Origin: Gammaproteobacteria bacterium | GTDB taxonomy: Bacteria > Pseudomonadota > Gammaproteobacteria > DSM-16500 | DNA length: 13,729 nucleotides | Reading direction: 5' to 3' | NCBI GenBank assembly: GCA_004322325.1 | Contig: SCTP01000255.1 | Location: 1 to 13,729 of the forward strand | In this document: positions 6,666 through 13,507 of the stretch, piece after piece | Layout of the letters: each line of letters begins with the position of its first letter | How positions within the stretch are numbered: position 1 is the stretch's first letter | Notes under the pieces: model-generated | Seen by the model: only the letters and a program-made list of their open reading frames with translations | What the model was told of the DNA's origin: nothing | Databases searched by the model: none | Translations under genes and position numbers: made by a program

Positions 6666-8064
6666 AAGCATATACCTGAAAAGAATCGATAGTAGTGAGA
6701 TAAGAATAGTGCTGCCAAGCTTCGCGGAATTTTTCATCTTGGGAAAAATAACGGATGAAATCAAATCCAGGGCCGATGATAATAATGTTATGTTTATTTT
6801 TCGTTAAATCTTCTTCTAATACAGTCATCAGATAGGCTTTTTCTTTTTGAATAGTCGCGCTATCTTTTTGTTTAATCAATCCTCTTAACCACCAGAAGAA
6901 AGGATAGCGCCCGCTATAAGTGCTATGGGTGGCGTAAACGAGTGGGAAACAATCTTCTGTCGTGTGATAAGAAAAACAAAAAACAGAATGAGGGGTAGGA
7001 AGCGAATTAATGTAACTGATTAATTTTGGGGTGGGACCTTGAATTTTATAAGCCATACTATCGGCATACATTTCATAAACGATGTTGAAAGGGATAAACA
7101 AAATAAATAAGCTTGCGCTTACTAAAAATAAACGGCGAGTCATCAAGGCTTGTCCGAAACAAAGCGTCATGAGTAAGCAGCTTAGTGATAGGGCGGGTAA
7201 GACATGATAATACCATGCGGTTTGCGGAAGAAGAAAAGCAACAATCATCCCCAGTAAGGCGAGTAAAAAAATCATGCTTAAGGGGCGGTAACGGTCTTGC
7301 TGATAGCAAAAAAGGTAAACAAAAATGGCGAAGAAGCACAAACAAACCGTGGGAGTGGTTAGAAGCACCAGCCAGGGTTGGGCGGGGCCAATAAAATATA
7401 AATCAGAGATAAGTGGTAGTAAAATGTAAATATAATTGGGTTGAAAAATAAAAATAGAACCAAGATACAGGATTAAAACACAGGCAATCACCAGCGATTC
7501 AATTCTAATCCAGTTGCTGACGTATAATTCCACTAATCCTAATGTGACAAGAAAAAAAGGCTTTAATGCAAAACCACATCCTGCTAAAAAACCAATGAGG
7601 AAGGCGGTATGAGCAGGGAGGTTTTTCTTTTCTTTTAATAATACGCAAGATAATAAATAAGGCAGAATGAGAATCATTAATAAATGTTCTCGTTGCCCGA
7701 AATGATAAGCAGGAAGAAATAATAAAATAAATAACACCATGTACCGCAAGAGGGTAAACAAAAATTTATCTTGCGGCTGAATAATGCGTTTGAGTAACGT
7801 CATGCATAAATAGAAAGATAATAAAATGAGCACAGAAATATAGATTCTGACGGCGGTAATAATGCTGATACCCGTGAATTTTGCCAATAAGCAAGCGGGT
7901 GTATAAAGATACAGAATCATCGGGGGATTGGTTTCAAAAAAATCTTTTGTGTAAGTTCCACCCTCTAGAAATTGATTGGTGACATAGAGTAAATAACCGA
8001 CATCGCCGGACAGCAGAAGATGAGTTTGTAAAAAATAAGCGAGAACAATCAAAAGGGCTGGCAT
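6658..8064 (-). CDS. polytopic GT-C-like membrane glycosyltransferase
   Basis: 468 residues. Roughly the first 330 residues are strongly hydrophobic with about nine or ten membrane segments; the last 130 form a soluble domain, probably periplasmic. After the first helix comes SGDVGYLLY (19-27), and the first large loop carries DFFETNPP (41-48), the type of acidic loop where GT-C enzymes place catalytic and donor-binding residues. A stop codon lies in frame just upstream of the ATG, fixing the start; its ribosome binding site is weak. Overlap with the DPM1-like gene suggests this protein uses the polyprenyl-phosphate sugar made by its partner to glycosylate an envelope component. No exact family is recognised, and the acceptor is unknown. 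Confidence 0.75.
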   Translation of the reverse strand: MPALLIVLAYFLQTHLLLSGDVGYLLYVTNQFLEGGTYTKDFFETNPPMILYLYTPACLLAKFTGISIITAVRIYISVLILLSFYLCMTLLKRIIQPQDKFLFTLLRYMVLFILLFLPAYHFGQREHLLMILILPYLLSCVLLKEKKNLPAHTAFLIGFLAGCGFALKPFFLVTLGLVELYVSNWIRIESLVIACVLILYLGSIFIFQPNYIYILLPLISDLYFIGPAQPWLVLLTTPTVCLCFFAIFVYLFCYQQDRYRPLSMIFLLALLGMIVAFLLPQTAWYYHVLPALSLSCLLMTLCFGQALMTRRLFLVSASLFILFIPFNIVYEMYADSMAYKIQGPTPKLISYINSLPTPHSVFCFSYHTTEDCFPLVYATHSTYSGRYPFFWWLRGLIKQKDSATIQKEKAYLMTVLEEDLTKNKHNIIIIGPGFDFIRYFSQDEKFREAWQHYSYLTTIDSFQVYAYD

Positions 8065-8100
8065 AGCGATACCACTACCGATTTAATAAATACGACAATC

Positions 8101-8128
8101 TTGCCCTTCCTGGTAGGGAATGTCTAGT
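8101..8128 (+). promoter_or_regulatory. candidate promoter for the cysteine desulfurase gene
   Basis: TTGCCC (8101-8106) and TCTAGT (8123-8128) are 16 bases apart, each matching the sigma70 consensus at 4 of 6 positions. They lie about 40 bases before the ATG. No recognisable IscR-type site was seen. The gap of about 100 bases also has to serve the divergent membrane-protein gene. Confidence 0.3.
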
Positions 8129-8167
8129 GTTACCATCAGAAACCCCGGGCTTGTCTGAGGAAAGTGA

Positions 8168-9301
8168 ATGAAGCCGATTTATTTAGATTACGCAGCGACA
8201 ACGCCAGTCGACCCGCGTGTGGCAAAGAAAATGGCGGACTGTTTGTTGTTAGAAGGCACGTTTGGCAATCCTGCCTCGTTGCATGTTTATGGTCAGGAAG
8301 CCAAAGCACAGGTCGACATCGCACGTGCTCATGTGGCGGCATTTATTGGCGCGGATCCAAGCGAAATCATTTGGACATCGGGGGCGACGGAGTCAAATAA
8401 CCTGGCACTGAAAGGAGTGGCGCATCTTTATCAGCGCAAGGGTAAGCATATTGTGACGATGAAGACGGAGCACAAGGCGGTATTAGATCCTTGCCAGCAT
8501 TTAGAAAAAGAAGGTTATACCGTCACTTATCTGGCACCTGAGCCGAGTGGTTTATTGGATTTAGATAAATTGCGTGCTGCTTTGCGTGAGGATACGGTGC
8601 TGGTGTCTATTATGCAGGTCAACAATGAAACAGGCATTGTGCAAGATATCGACGCCATTGCTCAGCTGACGGCGGCGCAGCACGTTCTTTTTCATGTGGA
8701 TGCGGCGCAAAGTGCAGGTAAGATTTCCCTTGATGTGCGTCAAACGCCGATTGACTTATTATCCTTGTCAGCGCACAAGGTGTATGGGCCCAAAGGCATC
8801 GGTGCGTTATATCTGCGCAAAAAACCTCGCGTACGGGTGGAGCCGCTGATTCATGGCGGTGGTCATGAGCAGGGGATGCGCTCAGGTACATTGCCGACGC
8901 ATCAAATTATCGGCATGGGGGAGGCATTTCATCTGGCGCAACAAGAGGGGCAGCGTGATGCAGAGCATATTCGCCGCTTACGCGATCATTTTCTGCAAGG
9001 GTTGCAGGCTATCAAAAATATTCATGTAAATGGCGATATTAACCATACCGTGCCGCATATTTTGAATGTACGTTTTGAAGGCATGATAGCTGATGCTGTG
9101 CTTGCGCAATTGCCTATGATGGCTGTTTCCACCGCTTCGGCGTGTCAGGGGAAAGGAACGGAGAGTTCGTATGTTTTGCGGGCGATGGGGTTGAGTGATG
9201 AGCAGGCGAAGAGTTCGGTGAGATTTTCATTTGGCCGCTTTACGACGTTGGCAGACATTGATCAGGTGGTGGGGGCGATCACTAAAACTATCTCTTCCTA
9301 A
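8168..9301 (+). CDS. IscS-like cysteine desulfurase lacking the C-terminal tail
   Basis: PLP enzyme that takes sulfur from cysteine as a persulfide for Fe-S clusters and thio-modified tRNA. 377 residues. It tracks E. coli IscS from the N-terminus ([18 protein letters not shown]) through [11 protein letters not shown] (70-80), TEHKAVLD with His102, PLP-binding Lys204 in [10 protein letters not shown] and GMRSGTLP (236-243), to catalytic Cys326 in [10 protein letters not shown]. The frame stops soon after [11 protein letters not shown], so the IscS tail of roughly 25-30 residues, including its SIEWAHH-like end, is absent. IscU docks in that region in E. coli. The start is supported by GAGG at 8157-8160. 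No iscR, iscU or iscA is adjacent. It could be an IscS paralogue used mainly for tRNA thiolation. The stop overlaps the opposite gene by 14 bases. Confidence 0.92.
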   Translation: MKPIYLDYAATTPVDPRVAKKMADCLLLEGTFGNPASLHVYGQEAKAQVDIARAHVAAFIGADPSEIIWTSGATESNNLALKGVAHLYQRKGKHIVTMKTEHKAVLDPCQHLEKEGYTVTYLAPEPSGLLDLDKLRAALREDTVLVSIMQVNNETGIVQDIDAIAQLTAAQHVLFHVDAAQSAGKISLDVRQTPIDLLSLSAHKVYGPKGIGALYLRKKPRVRVEPLIHGGGHEQGMRSGTLPTHQIIGMGEAFHLAQQEGQRDAEHIRRLRDHFLQGLQAIKNIHVNGDINHTVPHILNVRFEGMIADAVLAQLPMMAVSTASACQGKGTESSYVLRAMGLSDEQAKSSVRFSFGRFTTLADIDQVVGAITKTISS

Positions 9302-10430
9302 AACTAGGCGCAGTCTCCAGCGATTGTTTACTTTCCATGATATTCTGCAATTTATTTAACGGCTGAAGCATCTCAGTATGATGCGGGCTTAGTTTGCAAT
9401 GATCCTGCAAAATATCGATTTCTTCTTTAATATGCTGAACACATTCCTCGCAATAATTTTCAATACGATTGGTAGAATCGATTAATTCATTTCTAATTTT
9501 TACCGCAGCGCTAAAAAATTTATCGATATCCATTCCTTCTTCTACCATTTTTTGCATATTTTTAATAGCGCTTAGCTTGGGATGAGGTAATTGGACGATT
9601 TTAAAAATATCATGCCCATACCGTTCTTTTGCATTTTCCATATAACGCCCCACGATAGCCGTGCTGAGAATGGAAACAACTGCATTTTCAGTGTTAACCT
9701 GTAGCTGACTGGCTGCTTGTTGTTGTGCTTGAATTTTATCTTCTATTGTCAGCACATAATCAGATTGCTTAGCACGTTCATCTAAAATTTTTTGTGTATC
9801 CTGTTCCCAGCATTCTTTCAAAGCAGGCGATCGATTAATCAAGTCTAGTGAATGAATAACACGCTGTTCAGCTAATTCTCTAGCCGTTTCTTCATCTAAA
9901 GCTAATGAAATTACTGTCACCACATTCCCGTTTTTATCTTTTAACGTTATGCCCTCTTGCAGTTTTAGCGTTTTTTGACTCATGTGATCGTTAATTTCAC
10001 TAATGAATTCTTTCTGCGCTCCATGCCATTGCTGTTTATTTTGTTGGATGGTTTCTTGTAAATACGTTTCAGTTTGTTTGATTTGATCAACGTAGTACAC
10101 CAGCTTCGTAAAATGTAGCGCTATTTTTGCCTCCATCTTCGTACTAGTTTGATTCGTTTGCGTTGTGCTATCTGTTTTTTGTTGCTGCTGAAGATAATGA
10201 ATGAGTCGCTGTTCTTGTGTTTTTTGCAGCCGATGAATTTCTTCGCTCAGCATTTCCTTTGCTTCTAACGCACGTTTTTGCTCACTCTCTATTTTATTCC
10301 AAATGATTTCGTTTTCTTCTATGGCATAAAAGGTGGCCAAAGTGGCAAGAGCAGCATCGCGTTGTTTGGCAAGCGGGCTGTTAGGGTCGTTTAGCATTTG
10401 TTCGATGGTGACTGCCTTTTGTAATATCAT
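9288..10430 (-). CDS. coiled-coil-rich hypothetical protein (380 aa)
   Basis: No family recognised. From the ATG at 10430 the product has 380 residues with no signal peptide or membrane helix. Residues about 37-85 and 115-160 are rich in Glu, Lys, Gln and Leu with heptad-like spacing, split by a Gln/Thr-rich linker (81-98). A short segment, [17 protein letters not shown] (160-176), looks like beta hairpin. Further helical stretches (180-245 and 290-345) follow, the last with cysteines at 327, 330 and 345, and the tail is basic (SFRKR). The start is set by GGGAG five bases upstream. The gene overlaps the end of the upstream gene by 50 bases, so they are likely cotranscribed. A secreted or cytoskeletal-type role is possible but unproven. 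Confidence 0.78.
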   Translation of the reverse strand: MILQKAVTIEQMLNDPNSPLAKQRDAALATLATFYAIEENEIIWNKIESEQKRALEAKEMLSEEIHRLQKTQEQRLIHYLQQQQKTDSTTQTNQTSTKMEAKIALHFTKLVYYVDQIKQTETYLQETIQQNKQQWHGAQKEFISEINDHMSQKTLKLQEGITLKDKNGNVVTVISLALDEETARELAEQRVIHSLDLINRSPALKECWEQDTQKILDERAKQSDYVLTIEDKIQAQQQAASQLQVNTENAVVSILSTAIVGRYMENAKERYGHDIFKIVQLPHPKLSAIKNMQKMVEEGMDIDKFFSAAVKIRNELIDSTNRIENYCEECVQHIKEEIDILQDHCKLSPHHTEMLQPLNKLQNIMESKQSLETAPSFRKR

Positions 10431-10989
10431 AATCGCTCCCGAATGGATCAAATTTAACGTTGACGTTTTTAGAAGGGCCACTGGCGAAAGGATCGTAATT
10501 GATTGGTGCTTGAGCTGATTTTACTTTAGGAGTTTTAGGGGTTTTTTTGAAAAGTGGATGGACATAATGAGCCAAACTAGCGAGTTTAGTTTTTAATTTT
10601 AAGGGAACACGCTCTGGATCATTTCCATTGTTTTTAATCAGAACATTAATGCATTGATCTTTTAATGAAGAGGACTGAGCGGGCATCGTTTTGGTGATGT
10701 CATTGATGCCTAAGAAATCGAGAAACTTGGTTTCAAATTCTGTACTTTCTCTATTTGCTCCATCACAGTGATAATCATTGTCCATCGTAGGAAATGTATG
10801 AACTGATATTTTTCCGAAATAATTTACATATAAGACACGTACATCCAATTCATGAGTATTTTCATTTTTAAAGGATACAATAAATGTATCTTTGCTTTCG
10901 CCAAAAGTTGTAATTCGCGCAAAATGTTTCTTTTCTTTTTCTATCGCTAAAAGATTATAGATAGTATTAATTTGTAGTTCCGATAACAT
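10381..10989 (-). CDS. hypothetical protein with C-terminal tandem DPF motifs (202 aa)
   Basis: No family recognised. 202 residues. Residues 1-100 look like a compact mixed alpha/beta domain (an N-terminal helix, then strands such as DTFIVSFKNE and VRVLYVNYFGKISVHTF). Residues 105-147 appear helical, and the tail from 148 is disordered-looking: KKTPKTPKVKSAQAP, then YDPFAS (165-170) and FDPFGS (180-185) separated by a short Lys/Asn linker. No signal peptide or membrane segment is seen. A GAGAG-type ribosome binding site precedes the ATG. The last 16 codons overlap the start of the coiled-coil gene, whose ribosome binding site lies inside this frame, implying coupled expression. AT-rich composition suggests accessory origin. 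DPF repeats are discussed as a finding; a host-directed role is inference. Confidence 0.72.
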   Translation of the reverse strand: MLSELQINTIYNLLAIEKEKKHFARITTFGESKDTFIVSFKNENTHELDVRVLYVNYFGKISVHTFPTMDNDYHCDGANRESTEFETKFLDFLGINDITKTMPAQSSSLKDQCINVLIKNNGNDPERVPLKLKTKLASLAHYVHPLFKKTPKTPKVKSAQAPINYDPFASGPSKNVNVKFDPFGSDYDITKGSHHRTNAKRP

Positions 10990-11010
10990 GATATCACTCT
11001 CGTTTTGAAT

Positions 11011-11028
11011 AAATAATGGCTATTATTT
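11011..11028. promoter_or_regulatory. 7-bp inverted repeat upstream of the DPF-protein gene
   Basis: AAATAAT (11011-11017) and ATTATTT (11022-11028) form a perfect inverted repeat around GGCT. It lies between the predicted -10 box and the start codon of the gene ending at 10381, a position suited to an operator. It is AT-only and could be chance. Confidence 0.2.
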
Positions 11029-11031
11029 GTT

Positions 11032-11059
11032 ATTATGCCATAAATTTGATTTAAGTCGA
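11032..11059 (-). promoter_or_regulatory. candidate promoter for the DPF-protein/coiled-coil gene pair
   Basis: On the minus strand TCGACT (11054-11059) and CATAAT (11032-11037) are 16 bases apart, matching sigma70 boxes at 4 of 6 and 5 of 6 positions. The -35 overlaps the end of the upstream GT39-like gene. It would give the two-gene unit its own transcript with a leader of about 35 bases. Confidence 0.4.
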
Positions 11060-12532
11060 GCTTGGCGGCAAAAAAGCGACCCCGATTTGAATAGGTGGTA
11101 AGTGACCAGAATCTCGATGCCAGGCAAATTTCACGATAGTAGGAGCAGTAAGCCCTTGAAATTTATTTTTAATTTCTTCCGGTAACGTCTCATTATTCGA
11201 AATATTCCATACAAAAACCGCCCCCTTTTCTTCCATCTCTTTTATATTAATCCAAGGCGCCTTGGTTAAATTCCACTCACTAAACACTGCCGGATGGTCT
11301 GCTGAATAAAACTCAATATTCCCTCCCACCCAACGCGGCCCTGCGACATACGCTAGCGGAGTATGGTAAGTATCATGCCATGTCTGCGTAACAGCCTTAG
11401 CAATTTCACGGCCTGGAAAATTAGCGCTGGAAGGATCGGACGAATCAATCAAAGAATAACTATAACCCGCCAACAGCGCCCCCATCAGCACAAACACAGT
11501 CGCGATAAAACGATAAAGCTTAGCTGCTGTGATGTGCGGACGTAGATAAGTGAGCAATATCATGCCCCACAGTGAAAGCAACGGCATCCCCCAGCCAGCA
11601 CGTAGTTTGATGCCAGATAAGAAAGATAGTAATAGCGTTAATAAAAATGGTCCTAAGCCGACATAAAACAAAAAGGCTTGATCAAATGGAGCCAGCGTTG
11701 GCACAGAAGCTTTATCTCTTTTGCCAATCAATAAAACCCCCGCCAGCGCTAACATAGGAAGCAGTACTTGCAATTGCTCTAGGCTGAATTGAAAAGGGAA
11801 AAAGACATGGTTTAACCAAGTCGGTTCGCTCGCTGTCCGCTGCATCATGTATCTCACAGTGACGAAATCATGAAAAAATAACCAAATCGTATGCGGCAAG
11901 ATAATGACTAAAAATACCATCAAGCCTAAATAAGGCGGTAGGGTACGAAGCATTTTCCGGTTTGCGGGGTAGCAGACTAAAAATAGAAACATCGCCGCCA
12001 GTAAAGCAAATGTATAATATTTAGCCATCACACCCAAGCCAGCAAAAAGGCCGGTTAACACCCAAGGCCATCGGGTTGTCGTCCGCAAAGCTTGGTAGAA
12101 AAAGTAAATCGTTAACGCCCACAGGCTGAGTTCAAGCGTGTTATCGTTAAAATCAATGGCGTGAAAGTTGTAATATTGCATGCCTTCCAGCAGCATGACG
12201 GAAATAAGCGCATAAACCGGTGATAACATCTGGTTAGCCAGGCGAAAAACCGCCCAAAAGCAAGCCGCGACGGATAATTGGCTGAAAAGATACATCACCC
12301 ACCCTGATTGCGGGCTAAAATAAACCGCGAGAGCGCTTAGCCAGCCATTCAAAAAAGGATTCTTATCATAACCCCACTCTAATTGATGCCCCCACATCGC
12401 CCCTTCGATGGAATCCATCGGCAGGTTATAGCGTACAAATGCGGGAACGAACGTCCAGGCAATCAAGTGCACGAGGATGAAAATCGATAACCATCGTTCG
12501 GCACGAAAGTGTTTGATGAAAGTGTCTTGCAT
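11051..12532 (-). CDS. ArnT/PMT-like family 39 membrane glycosyltransferase
   Basis: 493 residues from the ATG at 12532. About ten or more hydrophobic segments are followed by a C-terminal soluble region of about 110 residues. The first periplasmic loop has MDSIEGAMWGHQLEWGYDKN (39-58), the acidic loop typical of ArnT/PMT GT-C enzymes that move a sugar from a polyprenyl-phosphate donor onto lipid A or protein. A second acidic loop, AIDFNDNTLELS, follows at 125-136. Many family members read K/D-HPP after WGY; here it is KNPF. A TTG at 12565 would extend the frame by 11 residues but gives a non-conserved leader. The ribosome binding site is weak for either start. The acceptor is unknown, and it is a distinct gene from the GT-C pair at 5.9-8.1 kb. 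Confidence 0.85.
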   Translation of the reverse strand: MQDTFIKHFRAERWLSIFILVHLIAWTFVPAFVRYNLPMDSIEGAMWGHQLEWGYDKNPFLNGWLSALAVYFSPQSGWVMYLFSQLSVAACFWAVFRLANQMLSPVYALISVMLLEGMQYYNFHAIDFNDNTLELSLWALTIYFFYQALRTTTRWPWVLTGLFAGLGVMAKYYTFALLAAMFLFLVCYPANRKMLRTLPPYLGLMVFLVIILPHTIWLFFHDFVTVRYMMQRTASEPTWLNHVFFPFQFSLEQLQVLLPMLALAGVLLIGKRDKASVPTLAPFDQAFLFYVGLGPFLLTLLLSFLSGIKLRAGWGMPLLSLWGMILLTYLRPHITAAKLYRFIATVFVLMGALLAGYSYSLIDSSDPSSANFPGREIAKAVTQTWHDTYHTPLAYVAGPRWVGGNIEFYSADHPAVFSEWNLTKAPWINIKEMEEKGAVFVWNISNNETLPEEIKNKFQGLTAPTIVKFAWHRDSGHLPPIQIGVAFLPPSST

Positions 12533-12606
12533 TGTAAATTGTTCAATTACTAAACGAATGGGCAATTAAACAATAAGCGCTCATAAAAGGCAATGAAAAT
12601 TAGGGA

Positions 12607-12612
12607 TATAAT
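12607..12612 (+). promoter_or_regulatory. candidate -10 box (TATAAT) for the ybaK-like/archease/rtcB operon
   Basis: A perfect TATAAT lies 31 bases before the ATG at 12644, preceded by GGGA. The expected -35 position is AT-rich without a clear TTGACA match, so an activator may be needed or the box may be chance. A transcription start near 12619 would exclude the upstream in-frame ATG at 12593, supporting the shorter gene. Confidence 0.45.
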
Positions 12613-12643
12613 AGTTCTATTACGTCATCAAAAGGAGATCGCC

Positions 12644-13099
12644 ATGCCAGTCAAAAAACTAAAAGAATTTCTGGATAGCCACCAGGTTAAATACGTCTCC
12701 TTAGTCCATTCACCCGCCTTTACCTCACAAGAAATTGCCGCCGCAGCGCATATCTCGGGCAAGCAATTGGCGAAAACCGTGATTGTGAAAACCGGTGGTA
12801 AATTTGCCATGGTGGTGGTGCCAGCGAATGATCAAGTCAATTTTGCCAAATTGCGGGAAGCGGTTGGAGCGGGGGCGGTAGATTTGGCGTCCGAATCGGA
12901 ATTCAAAGATAAATTTCCAGGCTGTGAAGTGGGTGCGATGCCACCGTTTGGTAATTTGTATGATATGCCAGTTTATATCTCCAGTCAGCTCACGCAGCAA
13001 GATCATATTTTGTTTAATGCCGGATCCCATTCCGAATTGATGCAAGTGGCTTTTAATGATTTTGAACGGTTAGTGAAGCCAAAAGTGATGGCATCGTGA
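12644..13099 (+). CDS. YbaK/ProX-family aminoacyl-tRNA deacylase-like protein
   Basis: 151 residues spanning a complete YbaK domain. Family enzymes hydrolyse mischarged aminoacyl-tRNAs in the cytoplasm. Visible hallmarks are the helix start [20 protein letters not shown] with the invariant-type lysine (Lys44), the strand [25 protein letters not shown] (94-104) and [12 protein letters not shown]. The exact subfamily (YbaK, ProX, YeaK-like) is not resolved, so the tRNA substrate is unknown. The ATG at 12644 is chosen over one at 12593 because AAGGAGA lies immediately upstream and the domain starts there. Its stop overlaps the archease start as GTGA, giving an operon with archease and rtcB. Confidence 0.88.
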   Translation: MPVKKLKEFLDSHQVKYVSLVHSPAFTSQEIAAAAHISGKQLAKTVIVKTGGKFAMVVVPANDQVNFAKLREAVGAGAVDLASESEFKDKFPGCEVGAMPPFGNLYDMPVYISSQLTQQDHILFNAGSHSELMQVAFNDFERLVKPKVMAS

Positions 13100-13506
13100 A
13101 ACACGAAAACTATTTTGATCATGATGCCGATATCGGTATTATTGGCCACGGTGAAAGTCTCGAAAGCTGTTTTGCGGATGCAGCGCGTGTGATGTTTTCA
13201 TTGATGACAGATTTATCCCACGTTCATCTAATCCAAATTATTACCTTTGAATTTGAAGAAGCAGAGGTGGAATTGGCATTTGTCACGTGGTTGAATCTTC
13301 TGATTGCAAAAGCGCAAGAACATCATCTTATTTTTGGCGATTTTCGTTTGAAACGAGAAGGGACGCATTGGCATGCGACCGTCTCAGGCGAAAAATGGCG
13401 AGAAGGATTGGAGCGAGGGATTGAAGTGAAAGGAGCGACCTTGACCATGCTGTCGGTGAAGAAAGTAGATCATTTATGGGAAGCAAAATGTATTGTGGAT
13501 GTTTGA
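13096..13506 (+). CDS. archease, RtcB-activating protein
   Basis: 136 residues, typical for archease. The N-terminal motif [20 protein letters not shown] (6-25) corresponds to the family's D/E-H-T-A-D-I-G signature, with Asp replacing Thr before ADIG. Near the C-terminus, [14 protein letters not shown] and WEAKCIVDV match the family's conserved strand and terminal acidic end. Archease uses metal-binding acidic residues to speed guanylylation of the RNA ligase RtcB and broaden its nucleotide use. It starts at a GTG that overlaps the YbaK-like stop (GTGA), and rtcB begins one base after its stop, so all three products are translationally coupled. Identification is strengthened by the rtcB neighbour. 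Confidence 0.92.
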   Translation: MKHENYFDHDADIGIIGHGESLESCFADAARVMFSLMTDLSHVHLIQIITFEFEEAEVELAFVTWLNLLIAKAQEHHLIFGDFRLKREGTHWHATVSGEKWREGLERGIEVKGATLTMLSVKKVDHLWEAKCIVDV

Positions 13507-13507
13507 G

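Noticed and set aside
6666..6764. 33-residue N-terminal extension of the GT2 protein
   Set aside because: It lies inside the upstream gene, is unlike GT2 N-termini, and the domain begins exactly at the ATG at 6665.
7073..7394. Short frames on both strands inside the GT-C-like membrane gene
   Set aside because: The 468-residue frame is continuous with clear membrane segments; the short frames are by-products of its AT-rich hydrophobic coding.
8065..8167. IscR-type operator upstream of the desulfurase
   Set aside because: No sequence resembling the IscR type 1 or type 2 palindromes was found; only a short TTCC/GGAA imperfect repeat is present.
8164..8400. Plus-strand frame of 78 codons starting next to the desulfurase start
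   Set aside because: It overlaps the unambiguous IscS-like frame and shares its ribosome binding site; the product is Gly/Arg/Cys rich without domain features.
12593..12643. 17-residue N-terminal extension of the YbaK-like protein
   Set aside because: It overlaps the -10 box candidate and the strong AAGGAGA ribosome binding site used by the ATG at 12644.
12725..13045. Minus-strand frame of 106 codons inside the YbaK-like gene
   Set aside because: It is fully antisense to a recognised domain, with a His/Arg/Phe-rich product typical of a shadow frame.
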